This document shows, one piece after another, positions 9,068-17,916 of a stretch of DNA of 64,000 nucleotides. Source of the stretch: DMER64 sp049652385 (lineage in GTDB: Bacteria; Bacteroidota; Bacteroidia; Bacteroidales; UBA932); assembly GCA_049652385.1 (NCBI GenBank), contig JBASDX010000006.1, forward strand, positions 102,638-166,637. Direction: 5' to 3'. The notes under the pieces are model-generated. The model was not told the origin of the DNA. It searched no databases and saw only the letters and a program-made list of their open reading frames with translations. The position numbers were made by a program, and so were the translations under genes. Numbering within the stretch: position 1 is the first letter of the stretch; the number at the start of each line of letters is the position of its first letter.

Positions 9068-9535
9068 GTGAACGAAAAAGAATATCGCCAACTCAAAGAA
9101 CTGCTCAGAGAGCTGGAGCAAAAAATTGACACGCTTTACGAAAACGAAACGGAGCCACCCTCTTCAGATCAAGAACCGGAACCTGAGCTTAAAGACGCTT
9201 CTGAACCTTTGTTTGAACTGGAAGCTGAAAAAAAACCGGAAATAGTAGGCGACTTGTTTGCGCCCATGGCCAACAGACCTACCGTTGCAGACTCCTTAGC
9301 CAAAAGTAAAAACAAAGGGCTTTTAAAAGATGTCATACCACTGAATGATAGACTTTTATACCTCAAGGTACTTTTCTCAGACAAAAAAGACTTGTATGAC
9401 ACTACCCTTACCCGCTTGCAAACATTTAAAAACCTGCAAGAAGCCGAAGATTATTTAGGTCAGCATTTCCCCGCCTGGGAATTGTCCTCACCGGCGGTAC
9501 AGAAATTTTTAGCTCAATTGAAGCATGTGTTCTAA
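9068..9535 (+). CDS. Conserved Bacteroidota protein of unknown function
   Basis: This 155-residue soluble protein uses GTG as its start. An acidic N-terminal half (Glu/Pro-rich) is followed by a compact domain from about residue 90: PLNDRLLYLKVLFSDKKDLY, then a helical segment with EAEDYL. I recognise this LNDR/LFxxxxxxYxxTL pattern as a small family found widely in Bacteroidota, but know no function for it. It overlaps rsmI by 11 bases, so the two are translationally coupled. Confidence 0.7.
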   Translation: MNEKEYRQLKELLRELEQKIDTLYENETEPPSSDQEPEPELKDASEPLFELEAEKKPEIVGDLFAPMANRPTVADSLAKSKNKGLLKDVIPLNDRLLYLKVLFSDKKDLYDTTLTRLQTFKNLQEAEDYLGQHFPAWELSSPAVQKFLAQLKHVF

Positions 9536-10220
9536 GCTCATTATAGTGCCCACGCCCATAGGGAATTTGGAAGACATAACGCTACGGGCCATAACCGTAC
9601 TCAAAGAATCAGACCTGATTCTGGCAGAAGATACGCGTACCAGCGGTATTCTTTTAAAGAAATACAACATACCTACACACAGAGAATCTTACCACACCTT
9701 TAACGAACACCGGCAGGTAGATGCCATACTTGAAAAAATACGAAGAGGAAAACAGGTAGCTTTGATAAGCGATGCAGGTACGCCGGGTATATCGGATCCG
9801 GGATTTCTTTTGGTAAGAGCCTGCCTGTCAGCAGGTATAGAAGTAGAATGCCTGCCGGGAGCCACAGCGCTAATACCGGCATTGATAAACAGCGGATTCC
9901 CCACAGATCGTTTCTGTTTTGAGGGTTTCCTTCCTTTAAGGAAAGGCCGGAAAGCCCGATTGGAATCCCTGTCCACAGAAACCCGTACCCTGATTCTTTA
10001 TGAATCACCGCACAGGCTGCAAAAGACGTTGATTCAGTTATCAGAAGTACTGGGAGAAGAACGGCCGGCCGTTGTGTGCCGGGAATTGACAAAAATCCAT
10101 GAGGAAACCGTAAGGGGTTCCCTGAAAGAACTAGCCCTATGGTTTGATAACAATCCGGCCAAAGGTGAACTGGTCATTGTGCTGAAAGGAAGGGGTAAGG
10201 ATGAAAAAACAAAACAATAG
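9525..10220 (+). CDS. rsmI: 16S rRNA 2'-O-ribose C1402 methyltransferase
   Basis: This 231-residue tetrapyrrole-methylase-fold enzyme methylates the ribose of C1402 in 16S rRNA using SAM. It shows the family motifs VPTPIGNLEDIT at residues 8-19, AEDTRTSG near 36, SDAGTPGISDPG near 84, PGATALIPAL, and LYESPHRL near 165. The C-terminal extension of some homologues is absent. It overlaps both neighbours, giving a tight operon. Confidence 0.95.
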   Translation: MCSKLIIVPTPIGNLEDITLRAITVLKESDLILAEDTRTSGILLKKYNIPTHRESYHTFNEHRQVDAILEKIRRGKQVALISDAGTPGISDPGFLLVRACLSAGIEVECLPGATALIPALINSGFPTDRFCFEGFLPLRKGRKARLESLSTETRTLILYESPHRLQKTLIQLSEVLGEERPAVVCRELTKIHEETVRGSLKELALWFDNNPAKGELVIVLKGRGKDEKTKQ

Positions 10221-10872
10221 CAGAAAGCACACATATATCATACATGCCGCAGGAATAGCCGGAATTATTTTGCTGCTGCTTATCAGGCTGTCTGTAAAAT
10301 TTGCACCCGGTACGCATAAGAGTGAAACTTCCTTTTCAACTTATCTACCTGAAAAAGACACGGTTTCGTTAACCAAAAAGACGGTGACGGCAACCGCTCC
10401 CTCCGACAAAAAAGATATCCTGTCTGTTCCCGACAGTACTCCTTCAAAAAAGAGCACGTACAAGCCGTACACTCCTGTGAAAACGGAACTGAATACGGCT
10501 GACAGTGCAGATTTGGTAATGCTCTACGGTATAGGACCTTATTATGCTCAAAAAATACTCGAATACAGACAAAAGCTGGGTGGTTATGCCATTCCTGAAC
10601 AATTGCTGGAAATAAAAGGTATTGACGAGGAGCGGTTGAAAGGATTTTCCCACAAAATATTTGCTGATTCCACCCTTATCCGGAAAATGGATGTAAAAAC
10701 GGCAGAAGAAAGCCAACTGGCCGATCATATATATATTGGAAAATATCTGGCCAGATGTATTGTCCTGTACAGGGAAGCAGCACATCCCGATTCTTGTTCC
10801 ATAGCGCATCTGGTGCGTGACGGCATCCTTACGGAAGAACAAGGACGCAGGATAAGTTGGTATCTTCATTAA
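10201..10872 (+). CDS. Helix-hairpin-helix (ComEA-like) protein, membrane anchored
   Basis: This 223-residue protein has one N-terminal membrane helix (about residues 13-32), a Ser/Thr/Lys-rich linker and a ComEA-type helix-hairpin-helix domain (about residues 95-160). Its motifs LNTADSADL and YGIGPYYAQKILEYRQKLGG indicate sequence-independent DNA binding. A second, weaker HhH-like unit may occupy the C-terminus. Periplasmic DNA binding is plausible, but no other competence genes are in the window. It overlaps rsmI by 20 bases. Confidence 0.72.
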   Translation: MKKQNNSRKHTYIIHAAGIAGIILLLLIRLSVKFAPGTHKSETSFSTYLPEKDTVSLTKKTVTATAPSDKKDILSVPDSTPSKKSTYKPYTPVKTELNTADSADLVMLYGIGPYYAQKILEYRQKLGGYAIPEQLLEIKGIDEERLKGFSHKIFADSTLIRKMDVKTAEESQLADHIYIGKYLARCIVLYREAAHPDSCSIAHLVRDGILTEEQGRRISWYLH

Positions 10873-10885
10873 ACGTGTTTTTTTC

Positions 10886-10893
10886 TATATTTG
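10886..10893 (+). promoter_or_regulatory. -7 element TATATTTG for the ABC exporter operon
   Basis: TATATTTG matches TAnnTTTG and ends only 4 bases before the ATG at 10898. Transcription would begin at or very near the start codon, predicting a leaderless mRNA. Confidence 0.5.
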
Positions 10894-10897
10894 TTTC

Positions 10898-11824
10898 ATG
10901 AATATTCTTTCTACTAAAAATGTAGTCAAAAGCTTTGAAGGACACCTGGCTTTGGACAAAGTCAGCATAGACGTTCCTAAAGGAAAAGTATTTGGACTTT
11001 TAGGACCCAACGGAGCCGGGAAAACCACATTGTTACGCATTGTAAACCAGATTACGGCTCCCGATTCCGGTACTGTTTTTTTTGATGGACATCCTTTGGA
11101 AGCCAACGATGTTTTCAGCATCGGTTACCTTCCCGAAGAGCGAGGGCTTTACAAAAAAATGAAAATCGGTGACCAGGCCATGTACCTGGCCAGATTAAAA
11201 GGTATGTCGCATGCAGATGCTTTATCGAGCCTGAAAGCCTGGTTTACCCGTTTTGAGATACAAGCCTGGTGGAACAAAAAAATCACCGAACTTTCCAAAG
11301 GCATGGCCCAGAAGGTGCAGTTTGTCACCACGGTGATGCACAATCCCAAATTGTTGATCCTGGATGAACCTTTCAGCGGCTTTGATCCCATCAACGTAGA
11401 ACTGATAGGAAAAGAAATCTTGCGCCTCAAAGAAAATGGTACTTCTATCATTCTCTCTACACACAATATGGAATCTGTGGAAGCCATGTGTGACGCCATT
11501 GCCCTAATAGATAACGCCCGCCTTGTTGTAGCAGGAGACCTGAATGAAATCAGAAGGGTTCATGGTGATAACCACCTGGAGATACTATATCGGGCAACGG
11601 AACCTCTCTCGGCCGGGTTATCTGTCCAATTTCCTTTTTCCATCATCTCCAACGGGAAAAAAGACGGATTGTTTCAAACCGTCATAGCACCCAAGGCAGG
11701 ATACAGTACCAATCAAATACTGGAACATCTTTTTCCGTATATAAGCCTTGTAGGAGTCAGTGAAATCATTCCGAGCATGCGTGATATCTTCATCAAACTT
11801 GTTAACAAAAAAGGAGGAAAGTAA
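10898..11824 (+). CDS. ABC-2 type exporter ATP-binding protein (NatA-like)
   Basis: This 308-residue ATPase has Walker A GPNGAGKTT near residue 37, a signature region LSKGMAQKVQ in place of LSGGQ, Walker B LLILDEPFSGFDP and the switch His in STHNME. The C-terminal 80 residues match the accessory domain of the NatA/CcmA group. It powers the permease encoded directly downstream. Bacteroidota pairs of this kind are usually called NatA/NatB-like, but the substrate cannot be told from sequence. Confidence 0.9.
   Translation: MNILSTKNVVKSFEGHLALDKVSIDVPKGKVFGLLGPNGAGKTTLLRIVNQITAPDSGTVFFDGHPLEANDVFSIGYLPEERGLYKKMKIGDQAMYLARLKGMSHADALSSLKAWFTRFEIQAWWNKKITELSKGMAQKVQFVTTVMHNPKLLILDEPFSGFDPINVELIGKEILRLKENGTSIILSTHNMESVEAMCDAIALIDNARLVVAGDLNEIRRVHGDNHLEILYRATEPLSAGLSVQFPFSIISNGKKDGLFQTVIAPKAGYSTNQILEHLFPYISLVGVSEIIPSMRDIFIKLVNKKGGK
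11812..11817 (+). promoter_or_regulatory. Strong Shine-Dalgarno AGGAGG before the ABC permease
   Basis: AGGAGG lies inside the last codons of the ATPase gene, 7 bases before the permease ATG at 11825, which directly abuts the upstream TAA. It is a second operon-internal canonical site, like that at 1429-1434. Confidence 0.55.
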
Positions 11825-13165
11825 ATGAATTTTAAGAAAATCAATCTGATTGTCAGACGGGAATTCATTATCCGCGTGAGGAAAAAATCATTCCTCATTG
11901 CCACTTTCCTTACCCCTGTTTTTATGGCTGCCATCATTACAGTCCCCATGATTATGGCTACTGTGAAGGATACACGGGAAAAAGTAGTGGAAGTGCTGGA
12001 TCCCTCCGGCATAGGAAAAACCGTATTGGAAGACCAGACGTATTTCCGTTTCCGTTTTCAGGAAGAAGGAGATTTGGAAAAAATCAGACAAACGTTTGAT
12101 GCAGGCAACCTTCATGCCGTTTGCGTAATAGATTATAAAGAAAACAATAGCCCGGAAATCAAAATGTACAGTACGGGACAAATTGATAACGACATTCAAC
12201 GGTATGTGTCAGGCCAAATCAGCCGGGAGGTTGAGAAACGCAAGCTAGCCTCTTACAACATCCCTCAACTACAGGAAATCATTGAAGACATCAAAACTAC
12301 CGTGCCCGTTAAAGTGTATACATGGACAGAAGAAGGCGACGAAAAAGAGATCATTACAGAAGTCTACATGGCCATAGCTTATTTGAGCAGCTTCCTTATC
12401 TACATGTTTATATTTATGTACGGTTCTATGGTTATCAGGGGTGTCATTGAAGAAAAGACCAACCGCATTGTAGAAGTCATTATCTCATCTGTCAAACCGG
12501 TGGAGCTTATGCTCGGGAAAATCATAGGAGTGGCATTTGTTGCCTTATTGCAATTCTTACTGTGGATTGTATTGACAGGTCTTATCTTTTTTATTGTAAT
12601 GGTCGTCATCGGATCGGGCACCCTTGCGGAAGCACAACAAGCAGCTCCTCATATACAAGGAGGTATCTCCGGGGCCATTGCTTCCTTTGATACGGGAGAC
12701 GGTTTGTTGACAGGCATAGCAAATACTTTGTCTCAATTGCAAACAGGAAAATTTCTGCTAAGTTTCTGCTTGTACTTCATTGGTGGATATCTTATGTACG
12801 CATCGATGTTTGCAGCTATAGGTTCCGTATCCGATGCAGAAACGGACACACAGCAATTCCAGCTGCCTATTACCATTCCTCTTATCCTGGGTCTTTTCAT
12901 CATGATGCATACGTTCCAACACCCGGATAGTTCGCTTTCTATATGGGCTTCCCTCATACCTTTTACTTCTCCGATGATTATGCTGGCCCGGCTTCCTTTT
13001 GGAGGCGTACCGCTATGGCAGCTGCTTGCTTCGCTCGTATTGCTCTATCTTACTTTTTTTGCTATTGTACATTTTTCCGCCAAAATATACAGAGTGGGCA
13101 TCCTTATGTACGGAAAAAAAATAACATGGAAAGAATTATGGAAATGGATGAAATACAGAAATTAA
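11825..13165 (+). CDS. ABC-2 type exporter permease (NatB-like)
   Basis: This 446-residue membrane protein has an N-terminal helix, a periplasmic domain of about 150 residues and a cluster of about five membrane helices toward the C-terminus. It shows the hallmark EEKTNRIVEVIISSVKP near residue 203. That pattern is the ABC2_membrane_3 (NatB/YhaP) group. Its start codon directly abuts the stop of the ATPase gene. Substrate unknown. Confidence 0.88.
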   Translation: MNFKKINLIVRREFIIRVRKKSFLIATFLTPVFMAAIITVPMIMATVKDTREKVVEVLDPSGIGKTVLEDQTYFRFRFQEEGDLEKIRQTFDAGNLHAVCVIDYKENNSPEIKMYSTGQIDNDIQRYVSGQISREVEKRKLASYNIPQLQEIIEDIKTTVPVKVYTWTEEGDEKEIITEVYMAIAYLSSFLIYMFIFMYGSMVIRGVIEEKTNRIVEVIISSVKPVELMLGKIIGVAFVALLQFLLWIVLTGLIFFIVMVVIGSGTLAEAQQAAPHIQGGISGAIASFDTGDGLLTGIANTLSQLQTGKFLLSFCLYFIGGYLMYASMFAAIGSVSDAETDTQQFQLPITIPLILGLFIMMHTFQHPDSSLSIWASLIPFTSPMIMLARLPFGGVPLWQLLASLVLLYLTFFAIVHFSAKIYRVGILMYGKKITWKELWKWMKYRN

Positions 13166-13926
13166 CAACAAAATATATACTGGCAGCCATTTTCCTTTTG
13201 GGATTTGGACTTGTTATTTCAAGTGCTCAAACCATAAAGACACAGCGAATATGGATGGACACCCTGGAATACAGCCAAAAAGCATCTGAAAGCATTGTCA
13301 ACCTGATTGGCACGTACAGCCCTCAAATGCATGAGAAAATGAACAAAGTGGTTGGTTATACTACGCAAGCTATGTATTCCTACGCACCGGAGAGTCCTCT
13401 GTCCAATATGGCAGCTGATGCTTTGCTGGCCATATCCAGAAGGCATTATGGTCTTGACAAGGTAGACTTTGCTCTTACCAATTTTGGAGGTATCCGTACA
13501 TTTTTTCCCAAAGGTGAACTGACCCTTTATTACGTATACGCAGCCTTTCCTTTTGAAAACTCCCTTGTACTCGTTTCACTCCCGGGAAAACACGTCATAG
13601 AATTGTTTGACAATATGGCTTCAAACCGGGTTGAAGCCCTGTCCGGTGTAAAATTAGTCATTGAAGAAGGAAAAGTTACAACATTGTTCATCAACGGGCA
13701 GCCTGTGGATGAAAAGAAAACGTATAATATAGCTACTATTGACTTTCTGTTGGGTGGAGGAGACAGAATGACGGTTCTTTCAAAAAATATTGGAACGGAC
13801 TATTCCGGTATTACCTTAAGAGATGTTATGTTGCAGTACATTACTGCATTCTACGAAAAAGGAGAACCCATCCCGGCCAAAACGGATAAACGTGTAGTAG
13901 TAATCCAAAAAGATGATGCATCATGA
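13144..13926 (+). CDS. 5'-nucleotidase C-terminal domain protein (half of a split UshA)
   Basis: This protein is about 260 residues with an N-terminal signal segment ending near SSAQ. Its domain matches the 5'-nucleotidase C-terminal (substrate-binding) fold: ALTNFGGIRTFFPKGEL, VYAAFPFENSLVLV, YNIATIDFLLGGGD. The matching metallophosphatase half is the next gene, overlapping by 4 bases, so the two halves of a UshA-like enzyme are separate chains. Starts at 13126, 13138 and 13144 are all possible; all overlap the permease gene. I chose 13144 for the cleanest signal sequence. Confidence 0.85.
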   Translation: MDEIQKLTTKYILAAIFLLGFGLVISSAQTIKTQRIWMDTLEYSQKASESIVNLIGTYSPQMHEKMNKVVGYTTQAMYSYAPESPLSNMAADALLAISRRHYGLDKVDFALTNFGGIRTFFPKGELTLYYVYAAFPFENSLVLVSLPGKHVIELFDNMASNRVEALSGVKLVIEEGKVTTLFINGQPVDEKKTYNIATIDFLLGGGDRMTVLSKNIGTDYSGITLRDVMLQYITAFYEKGEPIPAKTDKRVVVIQKDDAS

Positions 13927-14732
13927 AAAATTATCCCGTACTTATACTGGCAACTTGTTTACTGCTGGTTTTTACTTTACCGACATCTGCCCAGGACTTA
14001 GTAATCATCCATACAAATGATTTTCACAGCCAGATAGAACCCTTTACTACCGGCCGCCATGCCGGCGCAGGAGGTCTGAAAAGTTTATCGGGGTATTTGG
14101 AAGAAACAAGGAAAGAGCATCCGGATGTGCTCTACCTGGATGCAGGTGATTACAACCAAGGCACTCCTTATTTCAACTTGTTTGACGGCCAGGTAGAGAT
14201 AGACGCCATGAATGCCCTGGGACTTTATGCGACGACATTGGGAAACCACGAATTTGACAACGGCCTGGAAGATCTGGTGCGGAGGCTTAAAATGGCAAAA
14301 TACCATACGCTGTGTGCCAATTACCATATCCGGTACCGGCCTTTGCGTAGAATTGTTAAACCTTATGTCATCTACAAAACAGAAACCAGGAAAATAGGTA
14401 TTATTGGATTGACTATCAATCTGAATGGGCTGACATCAGGAGAAGTGTTGCAAAAAATGCATTACAAAGACCCGATAGAAACGGCCAACCGCCTGGCCAA
14501 AAAACTGAAAAAGCGCGGTTGCGATATGGTTATTTGCCTTACCCATCTGGGGGTTAAAAAAGATGTACAATTAGCAGAAAAATCACAGAATATTGACCTT
14601 ATCATTGGAGGACATTCTCATACCTTCATGGAAGAGCCTATGATTGAACAAAACCTGGATGGCAAAGACGTCGTCATCATACAGACAGGAGCACAAGGTG
14701 TTTATGCAGGAAGAATAGATATTCATTTTTAA
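13923..14732 (+). CDS. Metallophosphatase half of a split 5'-nucleotidase
   Basis: This 269-residue exported protein has a signal peptide ending near SAQ. It carries the calcineurin-like metallophosphatase motifs of UshA: HTNDFHSQIEP, LDAGDYNQGTP, TLGNHEFDNG, LTHLGVKKD and IIGGHSHTF. The C-terminal nucleotide-binding domain is absent here but encoded immediately upstream. Together they should hydrolyse nucleotides in the periplasm. tdk lies 10 bases downstream, consistent with nucleoside salvage. Confidence 0.92.
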   Translation: MKNYPVLILATCLLLVFTLPTSAQDLVIIHTNDFHSQIEPFTTGRHAGAGGLKSLSGYLEETRKEHPDVLYLDAGDYNQGTPYFNLFDGQVEIDAMNALGLYATTLGNHEFDNGLEDLVRRLKMAKYHTLCANYHIRYRPLRRIVKPYVIYKTETRKIGIIGLTINLNGLTSGEVLQKMHYKDPIETANRLAKKLKKRGCDMVICLTHLGVKKDVQLAEKSQNIDLIIGGHSHTFMEEPMIEQNLDGKDVVIIQTGAQGVYAGRIDIHF

Positions 14733-14742
14733 GATAACGGGT

Positions 14743-15330
14743 ATGTTTCTGGAAACTCAGAAAAAAAGCGGAAGAATAGAAGTCATTTGCGGTTCTATGT
14801 TTTCCGGTAAAACAGAAGAACTGATCCGCAGACTCAAAAGAGCTCGTTTTGCCAACCAGAAAGTAGAGATTTTTAAACCTCGTATTGACAAACGTTACTC
14901 CGGAGAAGAAGTGGTGTCTCATGACCAGCACTCCATACCTTCCACACCTGTAGATTCGGCAGAAAGTATATTGTTAATGGCCAACAATGCCGATGTGGTT
15001 GCTATTGACGAAGCGCAATTTTTTGAACAAAATTTGGTACGTGTCTGCCAAGTATTGGCGAACAGCGGGATACGGGTAATTGTTGCCGGATTGGATATGG
15101 ATTTTCAGGGGAACCCTTTTGGTCCCATGCCTCACTTGATGGCTGTAGCGGAACACATCACTAAAGTACATGCCATTTGCGTACGATGCGGAGATCCGGC
15201 CCAATATTCCCACAGACTGAGTGACAGTACCCGGTTGGTTGAACTGGGAGAAAAAGATATTTATGAACCTTTATGCAGACATTGCTACAACCTGACAACA
15301 CATGAACGAAAATCTATTTACACACCTTGA
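14743..15330 (+). CDS. tdk: Thymidine kinase
   Basis: This 195-residue type II thymidine kinase has a P-loop GSMFSGKTEEL near residue 16, the DEAQFF motif, and a C-terminal zinc site formed by CVRCGDPA and CRHCY. It phosphorylates thymidine for salvage, fitting the nucleotidase genes just upstream. The alr start lies within its last 29 bases. Confidence 0.95.
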   Translation: MFLETQKKSGRIEVICGSMFSGKTEELIRRLKRARFANQKVEIFKPRIDKRYSGEEVVSHDQHSIPSTPVDSAESILLMANNADVVAIDEAQFFEQNLVRVCQVLANSGIRVIVAGLDMDFQGNPFGPMPHLMAVAEHITKVHAICVRCGDPAQYSHRLSDSTRLVELGEKDIYEPLCRHCYNLTTHERKSIYTP

Positions 15331-16408
15331 GGTTAACATACCCAACATAACACACAATTTGCGTTATTTCCGTTCTTTTTTGAAAAAAGATACAAAAACC
15401 CTCATTCTTGTCAAAGCCAACGGTTATGGCCACGGGACAGGAGAATTTTCATTGATATTGGAGGAAATGGGAGTAGACTACCTGGCGGTTGCCCCTGCTG
15501 TAGAAGGTATAACCATAAAAAAAGCAGGCGTAACCATACCTGTTATCGTATTATCTCCATCCCCGGAAGAATATCCCTTATTGATACAGCACGGCTTAGA
15601 ACCCAGTTTGCCATGCCTGGAATCTTTTTTGCGATTTGTGAAAGATGCAGAAAGCATGGGAAAGACTGAATATCCGGTACATATAAAATTAGATACCGGT
15701 ATGCACCGTCTGGGATTTGAGAAACAAGAGCTGGAAGCTTTGGCTGCTTATCTTCCTGATGCAAAATCGGTAAAAATAGCTTCTGTTTTCTCACATTTTG
15801 CCGCCTCCCCTGCCCCTGAACACGACGATTACTCAAAATTGCAAATAGCTCTTTTTGAAGAATTGTCTTCTTATCTTTTGAAACAACTTAATTACAAGCC
15901 GCTCCGACACTTGCTCAATTCTCCGGGTATTGAACGTTTTGCCAAAGAAGCAGAATACGATATGGTCAGATTGGGGATTGGGTTATACGGCATGTCCTGC
16001 ATAAATAACAACTTGTTAAAACCCTCAGCTTATTTGAGAACTCCCGTTTTACAAGTAAAAACACTCGCTCCGGGAGATACTGTGGGGTACTCCAGGGCAG
16101 GAGTCGTTAAAGAGAAACCGGCGCGCATAGCCACATTGGCGATTGGATATGCAGATGGGGTAAACAGACATTTGAGCGGTGGCAAAGCCCGGTTTTCCGT
16201 CAACGGACACAGAGTTCCGACCATTGGAAATGTATGCATGGATATGTGTATGATTGACGTGACAGGTATTGATGTCAAGCCGGGTGATATGGTTACCGTT
16301 TTTGGAGAAGATCCTACGATTTTTGAACTGGCCGATATCCTCGAAACCATTCCGTACGAAATTCTTACTTCAGTAGCTCATCGTGTACCGCGTATCTACA
16401 AAAAGTAA
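15302..16408 (+). CDS. alr: Alanine racemase
   Basis: This 368-residue PLP enzyme makes D-alanine for peptidoglycan. The PLP lysine lies in VKANGYGHG near residue 38. The catalytic tyrosine lies in VGYSRAG near residue 263, followed by MCMIDVTG. Here Alr is a single-domain protein, whereas many Bacteroidales carry a MurF-Alr fusion; whether another copy exists cannot be seen. It overlaps tdk by 29 bases, and its stop directly abuts the convergent holA stop. Confidence 0.93.
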   Translation: MNENLFTHLEVNIPNITHNLRYFRSFLKKDTKTLILVKANGYGHGTGEFSLILEEMGVDYLAVAPAVEGITIKKAGVTIPVIVLSPSPEEYPLLIQHGLEPSLPCLESFLRFVKDAESMGKTEYPVHIKLDTGMHRLGFEKQELEALAAYLPDAKSVKIASVFSHFAASPAPEHDDYSKLQIALFEELSSYLLKQLNYKPLRHLLNSPGIERFAKEAEYDMVRLGIGLYGMSCINNNLLKPSAYLRTPVLQVKTLAPGDTVGYSRAGVVKEKPARIATLAIGYADGVNRHLSGGKARFSVNGHRVPTIGNVCMDMCMIDVTGIDVKPGDMVTVFGEDPTIFELADILETIPYEILTSVAHRVPRIYKK

Positions 16409-17455
16409 TCAAGCCATCATTCTGCAAATCATTTCCGTCAGCAATCCACCATCCGTGGCACTGCCTCTTTCGGAAGATTTGTACAAACTGTCGTAATGGC
16501 AAAGAATTTTTACAGCTTTGACGGTACGGTCAAAAGTAAAATAATGCGCGGCTTGGACCAATTCTTTCAGAAAATAAGCATTGGTAATTTTCATTTTTTC
16601 CCCAATTGCCTGATCGGATAATGCAGGATTTTCCATTTTCAGCGTATGAAATTTTAAGATTCTGGAAAATTGGGTATACAAAAGACTGATGAGCATGACA
16701 AGCGGATACTTCTTGACGTTTTCTGCAAAATATTGTACTATTGGCTGCACTTTGGCAAAATTTCCTTCTGTCATATAAGTAAACAGCAAGAAAGGACTGA
16801 AATCCCTGTTGATGCCTACAGATTTTTCCACCATATCTGTAGTAACCAACCAGGTATTTTCGGGAGCCAAAACAAACAGCTTCTCTATCTCCATAGCTAC
16901 CCGCTGTAAATCTGTTCCTAAAAATTCTGCCATAAGACGGGCTGCCTGAGGCTCAATTCTTGTATTTCTTTCTTGCATATATTGTGTAATCCAATCCGGC
17001 ATCTGATAATCGCGAGGTGCAACAGACTCCAGAATTTCACAATGCTTTTGTGCCGTTTTCCAAAATTCTGTTCTCTTGTCCAGCGTCTTTCCCATAAAAC
17101 ATAGCACAAGCACGCAAGAAGGATTAACAAATTTCAGATAGGCGGTCAAACTTTCCGAATTCTTAAGATTTTGCGCTTCTTTCACAAGAATAACCTGCCT
17201 TGCTGCCATGACAGGATACCTTCTTGCACTGTCAATAATCTTGTCCACGGTTACTTCTTGCCCATAAAAAACCATCTGATTAAACGCTTTTTCTTCTTCC
17301 GTCAATGCATGAGAGGCTATATAGTCAGCCACTACATTCACATAAAAAGGCTCTTCTCCCATCAACAAGTAGCACGGTTTGTATATCCCTGCTTTCAAAT
17401 CTTTTAAAATCTTTTTGTACGCGTCAGACGTGTCTTTGTAGCTTATTTTAGCCAT
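16409..17455 (-). CDS. holA: DNA polymerase III delta subunit
   Basis: This 348-residue clamp-loader subunit opens the beta clamp. It shows YLLMGEEPFYVNVVADYI at the N-terminus and the AAA+ core and C-terminal helical collar of HolA, including RQVILVKEAQNL. Its stop (TGA, 16411-16409) abuts the alr TAA with no spacer. Its ATG lies 4 bases from a TAAATTTG element shared back-to-back with the divergent nuclease gene. Confidence 0.92.
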   Translation of the reverse strand: MAKISYKDTSDAYKKILKDLKAGIYKPCYLLMGEEPFYVNVVADYIASHALTEEEKAFNQMVFYGQEVTVDKIIDSARRYPVMAARQVILVKEAQNLKNSESLTAYLKFVNPSCVLVLCFMGKTLDKRTEFWKTAQKHCEILESVAPRDYQMPDWITQYMQERNTRIEPQAARLMAEFLGTDLQRVAMEIEKLFVLAPENTWLVTTDMVEKSVGINRDFSPFLLFTYMTEGNFAKVQPIVQYFAENVKKYPLVMLISLLYTQFSRILKFHTLKMENPALSDQAIGEKMKITNAYFLKELVQAAHYFTFDRTVKAVKILCHYDSLYKSSERGSATDGGLLTEMICRMMA

Positions 17456-17459
17456 ATGA

Positions 17460-17477
17460 CAAATTTACATAAATTTG
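17460..17477. promoter_or_regulatory. Back-to-back divergent -7 elements between holA and the nuclease gene
   Basis: CAAATTTA at 17460-17467 and TAAATTTG at 17470-17477 form a perfect 8-base inverted repeat with a 2-base spacer. On each strand the arm reads TAAATTTG, a match to the TAnnTTTG -7 element. Each arm lies 4 bases from the start codon it faces (17455 minus, 17482 plus). Each promoter's core would overlap the other. Confidence 0.55.
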
Positions 17478-17481
17478 CATA

Positions 17482-17916
17482 ATGAACAGCCCTCCTCAAA
17501 TCTACTGCATGGTCAGGAAAAAATGGGTCGACCGTACTCCGGAAGAAGAAATTAGGCAGCACATGGTAAAATACCTGAATATTACGCGCTATATACCTCT
17601 TCATCTCATGGTGTGTGAATATCCCATCGACTACCTGAAACACAGAGCTGATTTGGTGATACACGACAGAAAGGGAAAGCCTTTGCTGTTGGCAGAGTTC
17701 AAAGCTCCATCTGTGGTCATTAACCATACTGTGATAGCACAAATCAGAAGGTACAACCAACAGGTACAGGCGCCTTATTTGTTGATAAGCAATGGAGACA
17801 CAACCTTGTTTTGGAAGTACAGCCAAGACAAAGAGAGCTACGAACCTATGCGTGATATTCCTCCTTATGAGGACTTGTTAAAAAGCATTGGCCATGAAAG
17901 CGCTATTAACACCTGA
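17482..17916 (+). CDS. Small PD-(D/E)XK nuclease-like protein (HsdR N-terminal type)
   Basis: This 144-residue protein matches the type I restriction enzyme R-subunit N-terminal nuclease fold without any helicase part. The motif I Asp lies in RADLVI (near residue 54) and the E-x-K pair in LLLAEFKAP (near residue 72), so the active site looks intact. Homologues next to holA are common in Bacteroidota. No HsdM or HsdS lies nearby, so it is not part of a restriction system here. It overlaps cca by 23 bases. The start could be Met10 at 17509. Confidence 0.82.
   Translation: MNSPPQIYCMVRKKWVDRTPEEEIRQHMVKYLNITRYIPLHLMVCEYPIDYLKHRADLVIHDRKGKPLLLAEFKAPSVVINHTVIAQIRRYNQQVQAPYLLISNGDTTLFWKYSQDKESYEPMRDIPPYEDLLKSIGHESAINT

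Noticed and set aside
12943..13143. Longer N-terminus for the 5'-nucleotidase C-terminal-domain gene
   Set aside because: The extension runs antiparallel in sense to no known domain, lies within the ABC permease gene and precedes a good signal peptide.
15302..16408. Truncated MurF-Alr fusion
   Set aside because: The gene has the full length and normal N-terminus of a stand-alone alanine racemase, and no MurF remnant lies upstream.
17482..17916. Part of a type I restriction-modification or other defence system
   Set aside because: No modification, specificity or helicase gene is nearby; the neighbours are holA and cca, and the gene is common in this place in Bacteroidota.
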